Notes: generated by a model from the sequence alone, not told the origin. DNA of 64,000 nt from Anaerosalibacter massiliensis (GCA_000751555.1 CCEZ01000004.1:26975-90974), one strand, 5' to 3'; counted from the first letter of the stretch, positions 45,322-54,389 are shown. Translations and numbers: made by a program.

Positions 45322-45669
45322 ATGGAAGATGGAAATTATAAGATATATGATCTAAATAATTTGCTAAGAACAATAAAATCCATTTCTAAAGCCAAAAACT
45401 TCAAAAGTATTAGTGAAATTATATTTAACTTTATTGAAAGTTTAATTAAATATGATATGGCAGTAATATATAATATCGATTGGAAAAGAAAAGAATTAGA
45501 AGTTGTATCTTGCAGGGGTTCAGACATTGATAAATTAAAAAGAAGAGTTCATATAAGATTTGGAGAAGGTGCTGTTGGATGGGTAGCAGAAAAGAAAAAG
45601 GTACTATTAATAGATGATGTTTTTAAAACAGAAAAAATTCAAGTCAGGCAATTTTTAAATTATATTTGA
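45322..45669 (+). pseudogene. GAF-domain protein, apparently truncated
   Basis: The 115-residue product has the first two thirds of a GAF domain (SISEIIFNFIESLIKYDMAV, then RFGEGAVGWVAEKKKVLLID and the VFKTEKIQVRQF region). It stops at TGA 45667-45669 where homologues continue with further beta strands. GGAG at 45310-45313 supports ATG 45322. No continuation is seen in other frames, so a deletion rather than a frameshift is likely. A short functional form cannot be excluded. Confidence 0.6.
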
Positions 45670-45796
45670 AATTTTTAAAGTAATAAACTTAGATTCTTTA
45701 TATATAGGTTTATTTTGCAGTATAATTTTTACAATTATATTTTCTGATTTTTTTATTGGGGAAGAAGAGCTAACTAAAAACTGAAATATATCTTTA

Positions 45797-45846
45797 TAGC
45801 TAAAATTATTTAGAATTTAAATTCTAAATAATTTTAGCTTTTTTAT
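45797..45846 (+). terminator. Rho-independent terminator
   Basis: TAGCTAAAATTATTTAGAATTT pairs with its complement and is followed by TTTTTTA. It ends the GAF-fragment transcript. Confidence 0.85.
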
Positions 45847-45865
45847 ATTTTCCAATAAAAACATA

Positions 45866-45894
45866 TTGAATTTTATTTATATATCTGGTATAAT
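45866..45894 (+). promoter_or_regulatory. Promoter of the ATP-grasp gene
   Basis: TTGAAT (45866-45871) and TATAAT (45889-45894) with a 17-base spacer and TGG before the -10 box. Transcription would start near 45901, about 200 bases before the coding start. Confidence 0.7.
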
Positions 45895-46104
45895 ATCAGT
45901 CGGGCGTATTATACATTTCTGCTCGATTTTCTTTCGTATGTATCAATTCATTTTTGTTAACTATTCTTTTTAAATTATACATTAAAATTTGGAATAAGAT
46001 TTTAAATAATTATTTTAACGCGGCTAATTTTAGCTTTATTTTTCCATGCTCTAAAATAGGAGCTAAAGCTCGTTATTTTATAAAAAAAACAGGAGGTTTT
46101 ATAC
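45895..46104 (+). promoter_or_regulatory. Long structured leader of the ATP-grasp gene
   Basis: The roughly 200-base leader has a 5' hairpin (CGGGC/GCTCG near 45901-45925). A larger fold lies at 46016-46075: TAACG/CGTTA closing, TAGCT/AGCTA and ATTTT/AAAAT inside, followed by TTTTAT. It resembles an attenuator but matches no riboswitch I recognise. Confidence 0.4.
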
Positions 46105-47106
46105 ATGAAAATAGGTGTATTTTGGAGAAAGTTCAGAAATGTGGAATTTCAGAAAAAGCTTACACCAGATAAGGTTTATGATGATGCTTATGAAGAAGCA
46201 TATCAACATTGTATGGCGCTTAAAGAGGCAGGTTATGATGCAGTACTACTTGAGTGGAAAAAGGATCCTAGAGAGACATTAAAAAATATAATAAAAGAAA
46301 ATGTTAATTTAATATTTAATGCTTCCAGTCTAAAGGAAATTTCTTTCCTTGAAGCATTTGGAATACCTTATGTAGGTTCAGGTATAGATTTAGTAGCTAC
46401 TAATAAAGCTGTTAGAAAAGAGATAGTAGCTTTCAATAAATTGCCAACAGCTAAGTTTGTAATAGCAAAAAGCTCAAAAGAGATACCTGAAATTAATTTG
46501 AAGTATCCATTATTTGTAAAGCCATTAAGAGGTAGAGGAAGTGCTGGTATTAGCGAAGAAAACATAATTTATAAATATGAACAACTTCCTAAAGTAGTTG
46601 AAAAAATTACTGATAAAATTGGTCAGCCAGCATTAATTGAGGAATTTATAGATGGTAAAGAACTAACAGTTGGAATTATTGGATATGAAAATCCGGAGGT
46701 ATTGCCTCTTTTAGAAATTGGATATAATTCCGCTAAAACCAATACTTATGAACATAAGATGTTTGATAACGAGATAATAAATTGTCCAGCAAATTTTTCT
46801 GAAAAAATCGAAAAAACAATTAAAGAAACGGCACTAGAAATTTATAAAGCTTTAAATGTCAAGGATTTTGGTAGGATAGATATGATTTTAGGAAAAGATA
46901 ATATTCCATACTTTTTGGAGATAAATACTTTTGCAGGACTTACTATGGCGGCAAGGGAAGGTGAAAAAGCAGTACATCATGGATATATGGGATATATGGC
47001 AAGTGAATTAGGATATGATAGAGGAGAATTTATCAATAAGATAACAGAAAGTGCTATTAGTAGATATGGCTTAAAAGGAGAAAAAAAGACATCACTTATT
47101 TCATAA
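46105..47106 (+). CDS. ATP-grasp ligase (D-alanine-D-alanine ligase-like)
   Basis: The 333-residue protein has the three-part ATP-grasp layout: PLFVKPLRGRGSAGI (ATP Lys), IEEFIDGKELTVGIIG and DFGRIDMILGK...FLEINTFAGLTMAAREG (Mg ligands). This is the D-Ala-D-Ala ligase-like branch, but the N-terminus lacks the usual GGxSxE serine motif, so it probably joins other amino acids or carboxylates. AGGAGG precedes ATG 46105. It lies just upstream of the riboswitch-controlled opine-dehydrogenase pair and may belong to the same pathway. Confidence 0.82.
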   Translation: MKIGVFWRKFRNVEFQKKLTPDKVYDDAYEEAYQHCMALKEAGYDAVLLEWKKDPRETLKNIIKENVNLIFNASSLKEISFLEAFGIPYVGSGIDLVATNKAVRKEIVAFNKLPTAKFVIAKSSKEIPEINLKYPLFVKPLRGRGSAGISEENIIYKYEQLPKVVEKITDKIGQPALIEEFIDGKELTVGIIGYENPEVLPLLEIGYNSAKTNTYEHKMFDNEIINCPANFSEKIEKTIKETALEIYKALNVKDFGRIDMILGKDNIPYFLEINTFAGLTMAAREGEKAVHHGYMGYMASELGYDRGEFINKITESAISRYGLKGEKKTSLIS

Positions 47107-47140
47107 AAAAGATATACAGAAATATATGAATATTCACAAT

Positions 47141-47315
47141 TTTAACGCTTAATCCTTTTATTGTGAAAGGAACGGAGGAAATCAAAGTAACTGGGGTGAA
47201 TCCTTTTTAAAGGTAGGGCTACCCTGGCCCGAATCCGTCAGCTAACTTCGTAGGCGTGGAAGGGGAAAATGGTATATTAAATTAGACTATAATTCCCTTA
47301 TAGTCTAATTTTTAT
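47141..47315 (+). promoter_or_regulatory. c-di-AMP riboswitch (ydaO/yuaA class) with terminator
   Basis: The aptamer shows the conserved blocks GGAACGGAGGAAATCAA, TGGGGTGAATCC, GGTAGGGCTACCC, GCCCGAATCCGTCAGCTAAC and TTCGTAGGCGTGGAAGGGG in the order known for the class. A terminator follows: ATTAGACTATA (47281-47291) and TATAGTCTAAT (47299-47309) plus T run. Ligand-bound ydaO RNAs usually terminate transcription, so high c-di-AMP should shut off the next two genes. cdaA, which makes the ligand, is 10 kb upstream. Confidence 0.92.
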
Positions 47316-47345
47316 TATAAAGCCGTGTTTAAGGAGGTTATTTTT

Positions 47346-48461
47346 ATGAAAGATTGTCTTAGTTATGGAATCATAGGAGCAGGAAATGGTGGTCTTGCAA
47401 TGGCAGGTTACCTAGCTATGAAAGGTTTTGTAGTGAATTTATACAATAGAACCTTGCAAAAGATTCTGCCATTAAAAGAAAGGCCAATTATTACTTTGAC
47501 AGGGGAAAAGGAAGGAATCGGCAAGCTTAATATTATTAGTGACAAAATAGAAGAAGTTATTAGAGATGTAGGTATAATCATGGTGACTATTCCGGCTATA
47601 GGTCATTATGATCTAGGGAAACTAATGGCTCCATATTTAGAAGACGGACAAATAATAGTTCTAAATCCAGGAAGAACAGGAGGAGCCTTAGAACTATATA
47701 CCACTCTTAGAAAAAACGGTTGTGATAAAGATGTAGTTGTAGCAGAGGCACAGACTTTTGTATATGCTTGTAGGAAAATTAGTGCTAGGAGTGCCCATAT
47801 ATATAAAGAGAAAAATGAGGTGTCTTTAGCATGTATTCCATCTACAAAAACGGAAGAAGTCGTTAAGATGCTTTCACCTGCATACCCACAGTTTATAGCT
47901 GCAAAGGATGTTATTGAAACAAGCTTAAATAATTATGGTGCTATATTTCATCCAGCTCCTACTTTATTAAATAGTGGTCATATTGAAAGAGGTGCACCTT
48001 TTGACTATTATATAGAAGGTATAACACCTTCAATAAGTAGATTTTTAGAAAAAATGGATGAAGAAAGAATGAAAATAGCTAAAGCATTAGATGTTAAGAC
48101 TTGTTCTGCTAAAGATTGGCTTTATGAATCCTATAATGCAGTAGGAAAGAATCTTTATGAGGCAATTCAAAACAATCTAGGATATAAAGGGCTTGAGGCT
48201 CCTAAAGGCCTCAATATTAGATATATTTATGAAGATGTTCCTTATAGTCTAGTACCTATGTCTTCATTAGGAAAACAATTAAATATAGAAACTTCTGCAA
48301 TAGATTCTGTAATCAAACTTGCAGAACTTATGACAGGAAAAAATTTCTGGAAAGAAGGCAGAACTGTAGAACGTCTAGGATTAGATGGATTAAATTCATA
48401 TGAAATCCACAAATTTGCCCAAACTGGCAAGATAAGTAAAAGTGAAGGGGTGGTAGCATAA
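47346..48461 (+). CDS. Opine-dehydrogenase-family NAD(P)-dependent oxidoreductase
   Basis: The 371-residue protein has an N-terminal Rossmann domain (GIIGAGNGGLAMAGYLAMKG) and a C-terminal octopine/nopaline dehydrogenase domain with NNYGAIFHPAPTLLNSGHIE, the region that holds the catalytic His of the family. These enzymes reductively couple an amino acid to a 2-oxo acid. AAGGAGG precedes ATG 47346, 30 bases after the riboswitch terminator. The next gene overlaps by one base, so both are under c-di-AMP control. Substrates are unknown. Confidence 0.85.
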   Translation: MKDCLSYGIIGAGNGGLAMAGYLAMKGFVVNLYNRTLQKILPLKERPIITLTGEKEGIGKLNIISDKIEEVIRDVGIIMVTIPAIGHYDLGKLMAPYLEDGQIIVLNPGRTGGALELYTTLRKNGCDKDVVVAEAQTFVYACRKISARSAHIYKEKNEVSLACIPSTKTEEVVKMLSPAYPQFIAAKDVIETSLNNYGAIFHPAPTLLNSGHIERGAPFDYYIEGITPSISRFLEKMDEERMKIAKALDVKTCSAKDWLYESYNAVGKNLYEAIQNNLGYKGLEAPKGLNIRYIYEDVPYSLVPMSSLGKQLNIETSAIDSVIKLAELMTGKNFWKEGRTVERLGLDGLNSYEIHKFAQTGKISKSEGVVA

Positions 48462-50113
48462 TGAAAAAAATAATCGCTGGAACTATAGGAAATTGTGTGC
48501 ATGTAGCAGGAACTATGAATTTTTTAACTTTAGCTGAAAAAGAAGGTTATGAGACAGAATTTTTAGGAATTGCTCTTCCTATTGACACAATTATAGAAAA
48601 AATTTCAGAACTTAACCCAGATATTGTAGCTTTAAGCTATAGGCTTACTCCAGAACCGTTAGAAAAAGTGTTAGATGAATTAAAAGAGAAAATAAAAAAA
48701 GAAAATATAAAAAATATAAAATGGATGTTTGGAGGAACTGAACCTACTGCAAAGGTAGCCGAGGAAAGTAGAATATTCCAAAAAATATTTAATGGAACAG
48801 AAGATATAGATGAAGTAATAGCATATTTAAAGGGAAAAGACTATAAGAGGCAAGAATTCTATCCAAAAGATTTAATTTCTAGAATTAATTCTAAATATCC
48901 TTATCCAATACTTAGACATCATTTAGGATTATCTTCAATAGAAGAAACTATTGAGGCTATAGAAAAGGTATCTGAAGCAGAAGTATTAGACATTATATCA
49001 GTAGCACCAGATCAAAATGCACAGGAACATTTCTTTGAGCAGGATAAAATGGACCATAGACTAGATGGAGCAGGAGGAGCACCATTAAGAAGTAAAGAAG
49101 ATTTTAGAAAACTTTATAAGGCAGCTCAAAGAGGTAATCAACCACTTTTGAGATGCTATAGTGGAACTAAAAATTTATTGGCTTTTGCTGAAGTATTAAA
49201 AGAGACAATTGACAATGCGTGGTGTGCTGTACCTTTGTTTTGGTATAGTGATTTAGATAAAAGAGGACCAAGAACAGTAAGAGATGCTATATATGAAAAT
49301 CAACAAGTAATGAAATGGCATGGAGATAGGGATATTCCTGTAGAAGTTAATGATCCTCATCATTGGAGTTTAAGAGATGCTCATGATGCTATAGGAGTTG
49401 CAGACGCATATTTAGCAGCTTATAATGCAAAAAAAATGGGTGTAAAGAATTATGTAGCTCAATATATGTTCAATGTACCAGCATTTATGGCTCCTCAAAT
49501 GGATCTAGCCAAGATGCTTGCAAAGATAGAATTAGTAGAAAGCTTAGAAGATGAAAACTTTAAGGTATATCGACAGGCAAGAGCAGGTTTAGCAAGTTTC
49601 CCTGCAGATTTAAATCAAGCCAAAGGTCAACTTGCTTCATCAGCTTATTTAGCTATGGCTATCAAACCTCATATATATCATGTAGTTGGATATTGTGAAG
49701 CACATCATGCTGCTAGGGCAGAAGATATAATAGAGTCTTGTAAGATTGTAAGAGGAGTTATAAGGAATGAATTCTTAGGTACAGTAGATATGACTGAAAA
49801 CCTAATAGTACAAGAAAGAAAAAATCAACTTATTGAAGAGGCGCTATTGATATTAGAAGCTATTAAATCTTTAAATCCTATGGCTAAAGATCCATTATCA
49901 GATGTAGAAACTTTAGCAATGGCAGTTGAAATAGGATTGTTAGATGCTCCACAGTTTAAAGGGAATTCAGCTGCGAAAGGAGAACTTACTACTCGTTTAG
50001 TTGATGGAGCATTATACCCTTATGATAATGAGGAACGAAGGATTATATCAGAAAAAGAAAGAATTGAAAGAGTACTTGAAAAGAATATAGGAAAAGAAAA
50101 ATTAGTAGTTTAG
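48461..50113 (+). CDS. B12-binding domain fused to a glutamate-mutase-E-like barrel
   Basis: The 550-residue protein starts with a Rossmann-like cobalamin domain (residues 1-115): IIAGTIGNCVHVAGTMNFLT, in which the usual DxHxxG reads CVHVAG, then DIVALSYRLTPEP and WMFGGTEPT. The rest (about 130-540) resembles a mutase barrel, with SVAPDQNAQEHFF, LLRCYSGTKNLLAFAEVL, EVNDPHHWSLRDAHDAIG and YCEAHHAARAEDI. I take it to be a B12-dependent carbon-skeleton or amino-group mutase, but the reaction is unknown. It overlaps the opine-dehydrogenase gene by one base. Confidence 0.75.
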   Translation: MKKIIAGTIGNCVHVAGTMNFLTLAEKEGYETEFLGIALPIDTIIEKISELNPDIVALSYRLTPEPLEKVLDELKEKIKKENIKNIKWMFGGTEPTAKVAEESRIFQKIFNGTEDIDEVIAYLKGKDYKRQEFYPKDLISRINSKYPYPILRHHLGLSSIEETIEAIEKVSEAEVLDIISVAPDQNAQEHFFEQDKMDHRLDGAGGAPLRSKEDFRKLYKAAQRGNQPLLRCYSGTKNLLAFAEVLKETIDNAWCAVPLFWYSDLDKRGPRTVRDAIYENQQVMKWHGDRDIPVEVNDPHHWSLRDAHDAIGVADAYLAAYNAKKMGVKNYVAQYMFNVPAFMAPQMDLAKMLAKIELVESLEDENFKVYRQARAGLASFPADLNQAKGQLASSAYLAMAIKPHIYHVVGYCEAHHAARAEDIIESCKIVRGVIRNEFLGTVDMTENLIVQERKNQLIEEALLILEAIKSLNPMAKDPLSDVETLAMAVEIGLLDAPQFKGNSAAKGELTTRLVDGALYPYDNEERRIISEKERIERVLEKNIGKEKLVV

Positions 50114-50125
50114 AATAAATTTATA

Positions 50126-50158
50126 CAAAAAGGTTGTCAATGACAACCTTTTTTATAT
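50126..50158 (+). terminator. Rho-independent terminator
   Basis: AAAAAGGTTGTCA and TGACAACCTTTTTT form a strong hairpin that ends the opine-dehydrogenase/B12 transcript. Confidence 0.9.
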
Positions 50159-50239
50159 TCCTAATTTACTAACAATTTCTATATATGTTATAATAATTAA
50201 TATAATCTAAACTATAAATTGAGATGAAGGTGAATTAGA

Positions 50240-50929
50240 ATGTTAGAAATTATTGCTACTTGTATAGAAGATGCTATGAAAATAGAAGAAAATGGAGGAG
50301 GTAGAATAGAACTTATATCTTCATTGACTGAAGGTGGACTAACTCCTAGCTATGGGCTTATAGAAGAAGTAATAAAGAATGTAGATATTCCTGTAAATGT
50401 AATGATAAGACCCCATGCAAAGTCTTTTGTATATTCAGATAGGGATATAGAAATAATGATTAAAGATATAGAAGTTGTAAAGAAAACAGGTGCTAATGGT
50501 GTAGTTTTAGGAGTATTAAATAAAGATGGAAGCATTGATGAGAAAAATTTAGAAAAACTACTTAAACATACTGGCCACTTGGAAGTAACTTTCCATAAGG
50601 CTATAGATGAATCGAAAAACATAATAGAAAGTTTTAAAGTGCTTAAGAAATATCCTCAAATAAAAAGAGTCCTTACATCAGGAGGAATAGGTAAAACTAT
50701 TATAGACAATACAGATGTACTGAAAGAAATGATAAAGATTAGTGAAAATCAGATAATTGTTCTATTAGGTGGAGGGCTTACTTTAGAAAATGTAGAGGAA
50801 GTAATTAAAATAACAGGTGCAAGAGAAGTACATTTTGGAACTGCTATCAGAGAGGATAAAGAATATTTAAAAGATATTGATGCTGAGGAATTGAAAGTAT
50901 TATCTAAAAAAGTTAAGAGTTTAATATAG
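50240..50929 (+). CDS. cutC: CutC family protein
   Basis: A 229-residue TIM barrel with the CutC signature: LEIIATCIEDAMKIEENGGG, RIELISSLTEGGLTPSYG, VMIRPH, VTFHKAIDE and RVLTSGG. CutC was linked to copper tolerance, but the catalytic role of the family is not settled. GATGAAGGTGA precedes ATG 50240. yjbQ follows after 11 bases. Confidence 0.92.
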   Translation: MLEIIATCIEDAMKIEENGGGRIELISSLTEGGLTPSYGLIEEVIKNVDIPVNVMIRPHAKSFVYSDRDIEIMIKDIEVVKKTGANGVVLGVLNKDGSIDEKNLEKLLKHTGHLEVTFHKAIDESKNIIESFKVLKKYPQIKRVLTSGGIGKTIIDNTDVLKEMIKISENQIIVLLGGGLTLENVEEVIKITGAREVHFGTAIREDKEYLKDIDAEELKVLSKKVKSLI

Positions 50930-50940
50930 GAGTGTATATT

Positions 50941-51357
50941 ATGTTAGAAGAAATAGGCATCAACACTAATAGGAGAGTTGAATTTATAGAGATAACTAAT
51001 AGCATACAAAAAATAGTAACAAAGTCTGATATTAAAGAAGGAATATGTTATTTATTTGTTCCTCATACAACAGCAGGATTAACTATCAATGAAAATGCAG
51101 ATCCTACAGTATTAGAAGATATGATTATGGAGTTAAATAAAATAATACCTTTTGATGATAATTATGAACATCTTGAAGGAAATTCTGCTGCACATATAAA
51201 ATCAAGTCTAATAGGAGTTAATCAAATGATAATAATTGAAAAAGGGAAATTAAAGTTGGGAACTTGGCAAGGAGTGTATTTTACCGAGTTTGATGGGCCA
51301 AGGAATAGGAAACTTTATGTAAAAATAGTAGAAGATAAGGATAGTTTTTACAAATAA
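50941..51357 (+). CDS. yjbQ: YjbQ/UPF0047 family protein
   Basis: The 138-residue protein carries the family pattern FVPHTTAGLTINENADPTVLED, then HLEGNSAAHIKSSL and LGTWQGVYFTEFDGPR. Members show weak thiamine-phosphate synthase activity in vitro and their main role is uncertain. AGGAGTG precedes ATG 50941; the ATG-like start nine bases earlier (GTG 50932) overlaps that site. Confidence 0.9.
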   Translation: MLEEIGINTNRRVEFIEITNSIQKIVTKSDIKEGICYLFVPHTTAGLTINENADPTVLEDMIMELNKIIPFDDNYEHLEGNSAAHIKSSLIGVNQMIIIEKGKLKLGTWQGVYFTEFDGPRNRKLYVKIVEDKDSFYK

Positions 51358-51473
51358 ACTATTCCATATAATGTAAAAAAGATTGAAAATTCCCCACATT
51401 TAATATATACTATCACTTATAAGTTTTACAATATATACTATATATACTATTTATGGGATTGGAGGTGTACACA

Positions 51474-52469
51474 TTGAATATTCCATATTCTGTAGGAATT
51501 TCTGGAGTAGGTAGTTGTGTTCCTGAGAAATCTTTAACCAACGATGATTTAAGCAAGATAGTAGATACTTCAGATGAGTGGATAAGAACTAGAACTGGAA
51601 TTCGTGAAAGAAGAATTGCAGATGAAAACATGGCAACTTCAGACTTGTGTACAGAAGCTGTAAAAAAAGCTATCAAGGATGCTAATGTATCTCCAAAAGA
51701 TGTAGATTTAATTGTTGTAGCAACAGTTACACCAGATATGGCATTTCCTTCTACAGCTTGTATTGTCCAGAAAAATATAGGGGCAGACAATGCTAGTGCT
51801 TTTGATATATCAGTAGGGTGCTCAGGCTTTTTATATGGATTAGCTGTTGGTGCAAACTTTATAGCAGCAGGTGCTTATGATACAGTTGTAGTAGTTGGTG
51901 CAGAGATATTGTCAAGAATACTAGATTGGGAAGATAGGAATACTTGTGTACTATTTGGAGATGGAGCAGGAGCTTGTGTTTTGCAAAGATGTGAAGAAAA
52001 TAAAGGTATACTTTCCTATGAACTTGGGGCTGATGGTTCGAATGGACATTTCCTTACTCAGCCAGCAGGAGGTTCACGAATGCCAGCCTCTTTAGAAACA
52101 GTTAACAAAAGGCTTCACTATGTTCATATGGATGGAAGAGAAGTTTTTAAATTTGCAGTAAGATCTATGGAAGATGCTTCTTTAAAGGCTTTAGAAAAAG
52201 CAAATCTTGATTTAGAAGATGTTGATTATCTTATTCCACATCAAGCAAATATAAGAATTATTAAATCTGCTTCAAAGAGGTTGAAAATAGAAGAAAATAA
52301 GGTATACGTAAATTTAGATAAGTATGGAAATGTATCATCAGCTTCAATACCTATTGCTTTAGATGAGGCACTTCACAAAGGACTTATAAAGAAAGATGAT
52401 ATAGTATTGCTAGTAGCCTTTGGTGCAGGTCTTACATGGGCTTCAGTAGTATTGAAGTGGATTAAGTAA
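51474..52469 (+). CDS. fabH: 3-oxoacyl-ACP synthase III (FabH)
   Basis: FabH starts fatty-acid synthesis by condensing acyl-CoA with malonyl-ACP. The catalytic triad is visible: Cys in DISVGCSGFLYG, His in IPHQANIRI and Asn in YGNVSSASIPIAL. GGAGGTG at 51459-51465 points to TTG 51474, giving 331 residues. First gene of fabH-K-D-G-acpP-F. With branched acyl-CoA made by the oxidoreductase operon, it could start branched-chain fatty acids. Confidence 0.95.
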   Translation: MNIPYSVGISGVGSCVPEKSLTNDDLSKIVDTSDEWIRTRTGIRERRIADENMATSDLCTEAVKKAIKDANVSPKDVDLIVVATVTPDMAFPSTACIVQKNIGADNASAFDISVGCSGFLYGLAVGANFIAAGAYDTVVVVGAEILSRILDWEDRNTCVLFGDGAGACVLQRCEENKGILSYELGADGSNGHFLTQPAGGSRMPASLETVNKRLHYVHMDGREVFKFAVRSMEDASLKALEKANLDLEDVDYLIPHQANIRIIKSASKRLKIEENKVYVNLDKYGNVSSASIPIALDEALHKGLIKKDDIVLLVAFGAGLTWASVVLKWIK

Positions 52470-52481
52470 AGGATGGTGAAC

Positions 52482-53432
52482 ATGTACAATACAAGAGTAT
52501 GTAATATTTTAAATATAGAATATCCAATATTGCAAGGAGGAATGGCTTGGGTAGCAACTCATGAACTAGCTCAAGCAGTATCTAATGCAGGAGGATTAGG
52601 AGTTATTGCAGCAGGGGCAGCACCTGCAGAGATAATAAGAGATGAAATAAGAAATATAAAAAAATATACAGATAAACCTTTTGGTGTAAATATAATGCTT
52701 ATGTCTCCTTTTGCAGAAGATATAATAGAATTGGTTTGTGAGGAGAAAGTGCCTGTAGTTACTACAGGAGCAGGAAATCCTGGAAAATATATGGAGAAAT
52801 TTAAGAATAGTGGAATAAAAGTCGTTCCTATAGTACCTTCAGTTGCCCTAGCTAAAAGATTAGAAAGACAAGGAGCAGATGCACTTATAGTTGAAGGGAC
52901 AGAAGCAGGTGGACATATTGGAGAATTAACTACCATGTCCTTAGTTCCACAAGTAGCGGATTCAGTAGATATTCCAGTTATTGCAGCAGGAGGAATTGCT
53001 GATGGTAGAGGATTCTTGGCAGCATTATCTTTAGGAGCAGAAGGTATTCAAATGGGGACTAGATTTGTTTGTTCTACTGAATGTATAGCTCATGACAATT
53101 ATAAAGAGAAAATTATAAAATCCAAAGATAGAGATGCAATAGTAACTGGAAGGAGTACTGGGTATCCAGTAAGAGTTATAAAAAATAAATTTGCTAAAGA
53201 ATATATTAGTTTAGAAAAAGAAGAAGTTCCTTTTGAAAAGTTAGAAGAACTAGGGGCAGGTAGACTAAGGTTAGCTGTGAAAGAAGGAGATATGGACAAT
53301 GGTTCTTTAATGGCTGGACAGATTTCAGGTATGATTAAGGATGTAAAATCTTGCAAAGAAATTATAGATAATATTTTAAAAGAGGCAGATGAAGAGTTTG
53401 ACAGATTAAACAGTTATAAAAGAGGTGAGTAG
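52482..53432 (+). CDS. fabK: Enoyl-ACP reductase II (FabK)
   Basis: This FMN- and NAD(P)H-dependent reductase catalyses the last step of each elongation cycle. The barrel shows YPILQGGMAWVATHELA, GLGVIAAGAAP, VEGTEAGGHIGELTTMSLVPQ (cited short: AGGHIGE) and PVIAAGGIADGRG. AAGGATGG precedes ATG 52482. FabK-type reductases are insensitive to triclosan. One base separates it from fabD. Confidence 0.94.
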   Translation: MYNTRVCNILNIEYPILQGGMAWVATHELAQAVSNAGGLGVIAAGAAPAEIIRDEIRNIKKYTDKPFGVNIMLMSPFAEDIIELVCEEKVPVVTTGAGNPGKYMEKFKNSGIKVVPIVPSVALAKRLERQGADALIVEGTEAGGHIGELTTMSLVPQVADSVDIPVIAAGGIADGRGFLAALSLGAEGIQMGTRFVCSTECIAHDNYKEKIIKSKDRDAIVTGRSTGYPVRVIKNKFAKEYISLEKEEVPFEKLEELGAGRLRLAVKEGDMDNGSLMAGQISGMIKDVKSCKEIIDNILKEADEEFDRLNSYKRGE

Positions 53433-53433
53433 T

Positions 53434-54387
53434 ATGGGGAAGGTAGCATTTGTTTTCCCTGGTCAAGGTGCCCAATTTGTAGGAATGGGTAAAGATTTTT
53501 ATGAGGAATTTTCTATTTGTAGAGAAGTATTTGAAGATGCTAATGAAAGTTTAGGAATAGATATAAAAAGTGTTTGTTTTGAAGGACCAGAGGAAGAACT
53601 AATTAGAACAGAAAATACTCAGCCAGCAATACTTGCTACTAGTATTGCAATACTTAGAGCTTTAGAAGAAAGAGGAATAAACTGTGATTATGCAGCAGGC
53701 TTAAGTTTAGGAGAATATACAGCATTAGTAGAAGCTGAAGCTTTTGAATTTTGTGATGCTGTACATTTAGTTAAAAACAGAGGTAGATATATGCAAGAAG
53801 CTGTGCCAGAAGGTAAAGGTGGAATGGCAGCTATATTAGGTCTAGAAAAGTCTAAACTAATGAAGGCAGTTGAAAAAGCAAAGGATTATGGAGTTGTTGA
53901 AATAGCAAACTATAATAGCCCTGAACAAATTGTCATATCAGGAGAAGTAGAACCACTAGAAATAGCAGTTAATGAATCAAAAGAACTAGGAGCTAAAAAA
54001 GCTGTGAAACTTCCAGTTAGTGCACCTTTTCATTCAAGTTTACTTAAACCAGCAGGAGATAAATTGGAAAAAGATTTAGATAAAGTTAAAATAAATGATT
54101 TAAAAAAGGTAGTTATTAGCAATGTAGCGGCAAAACCTGTAAAGACAAGGGAAGAGGTTAGATCAAATCTTATAAGGCAGGTTAGCAATTCAGTTTTATG
54201 GTGTGACTCTATTATATATATGATGGATAATGAAGTAGATACGTTTATTGAAATTGGACCAGGGAAAAGTTTAAAGGGATTTATAAAGAGAATAGCAAAG
54301 TCTTTAAATAAAAAAGTAAATACATTTAGTGTTAATAGTATTTCAGAATTTGAAAAAGTATGCGATTTTTTTAATAGGGAGGTTTAG
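53434..54387 (+). CDS. fabD: Malonyl-CoA:ACP transacylase (FabD)
   Basis: FabD loads malonate onto ACP. Motifs are FVFPGQGAQFVGMG, the nucleophile elbow AAGLSLGEYTAL and the catalytic His in SAPFHSSLLKP. GAGGTGAG at 53423-53430 precedes ATG 53434, nine bases inside the longer frame. fabG follows after two bases. Confidence 0.95.
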   Translation: MGKVAFVFPGQGAQFVGMGKDFYEEFSICREVFEDANESLGIDIKSVCFEGPEEELIRTENTQPAILATSIAILRALEERGINCDYAAGLSLGEYTALVEAEAFEFCDAVHLVKNRGRYMQEAVPEGKGGMAAILGLEKSKLMKAVEKAKDYGVVEIANYNSPEQIVISGEVEPLEIAVNESKELGAKKAVKLPVSAPFHSSLLKPAGDKLEKDLDKVKINDLKKVVISNVAAKPVKTREEVRSNLIRQVSNSVLWCDSIIYMMDNEVDTFIEIGPGKSLKGFIKRIAKSLNKKVNTFSVNSISEFEKVCDFFNREV

Positions 54388-54389
54388 AC

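Noticed and set aside
51360..51470. FapR- or FabT-type operator before fabH
   Set aside because: Only AT-rich TATACTA repeats are seen, which also occur near 57170 and 58610 and fit -10 boxes; no convincing dyad.
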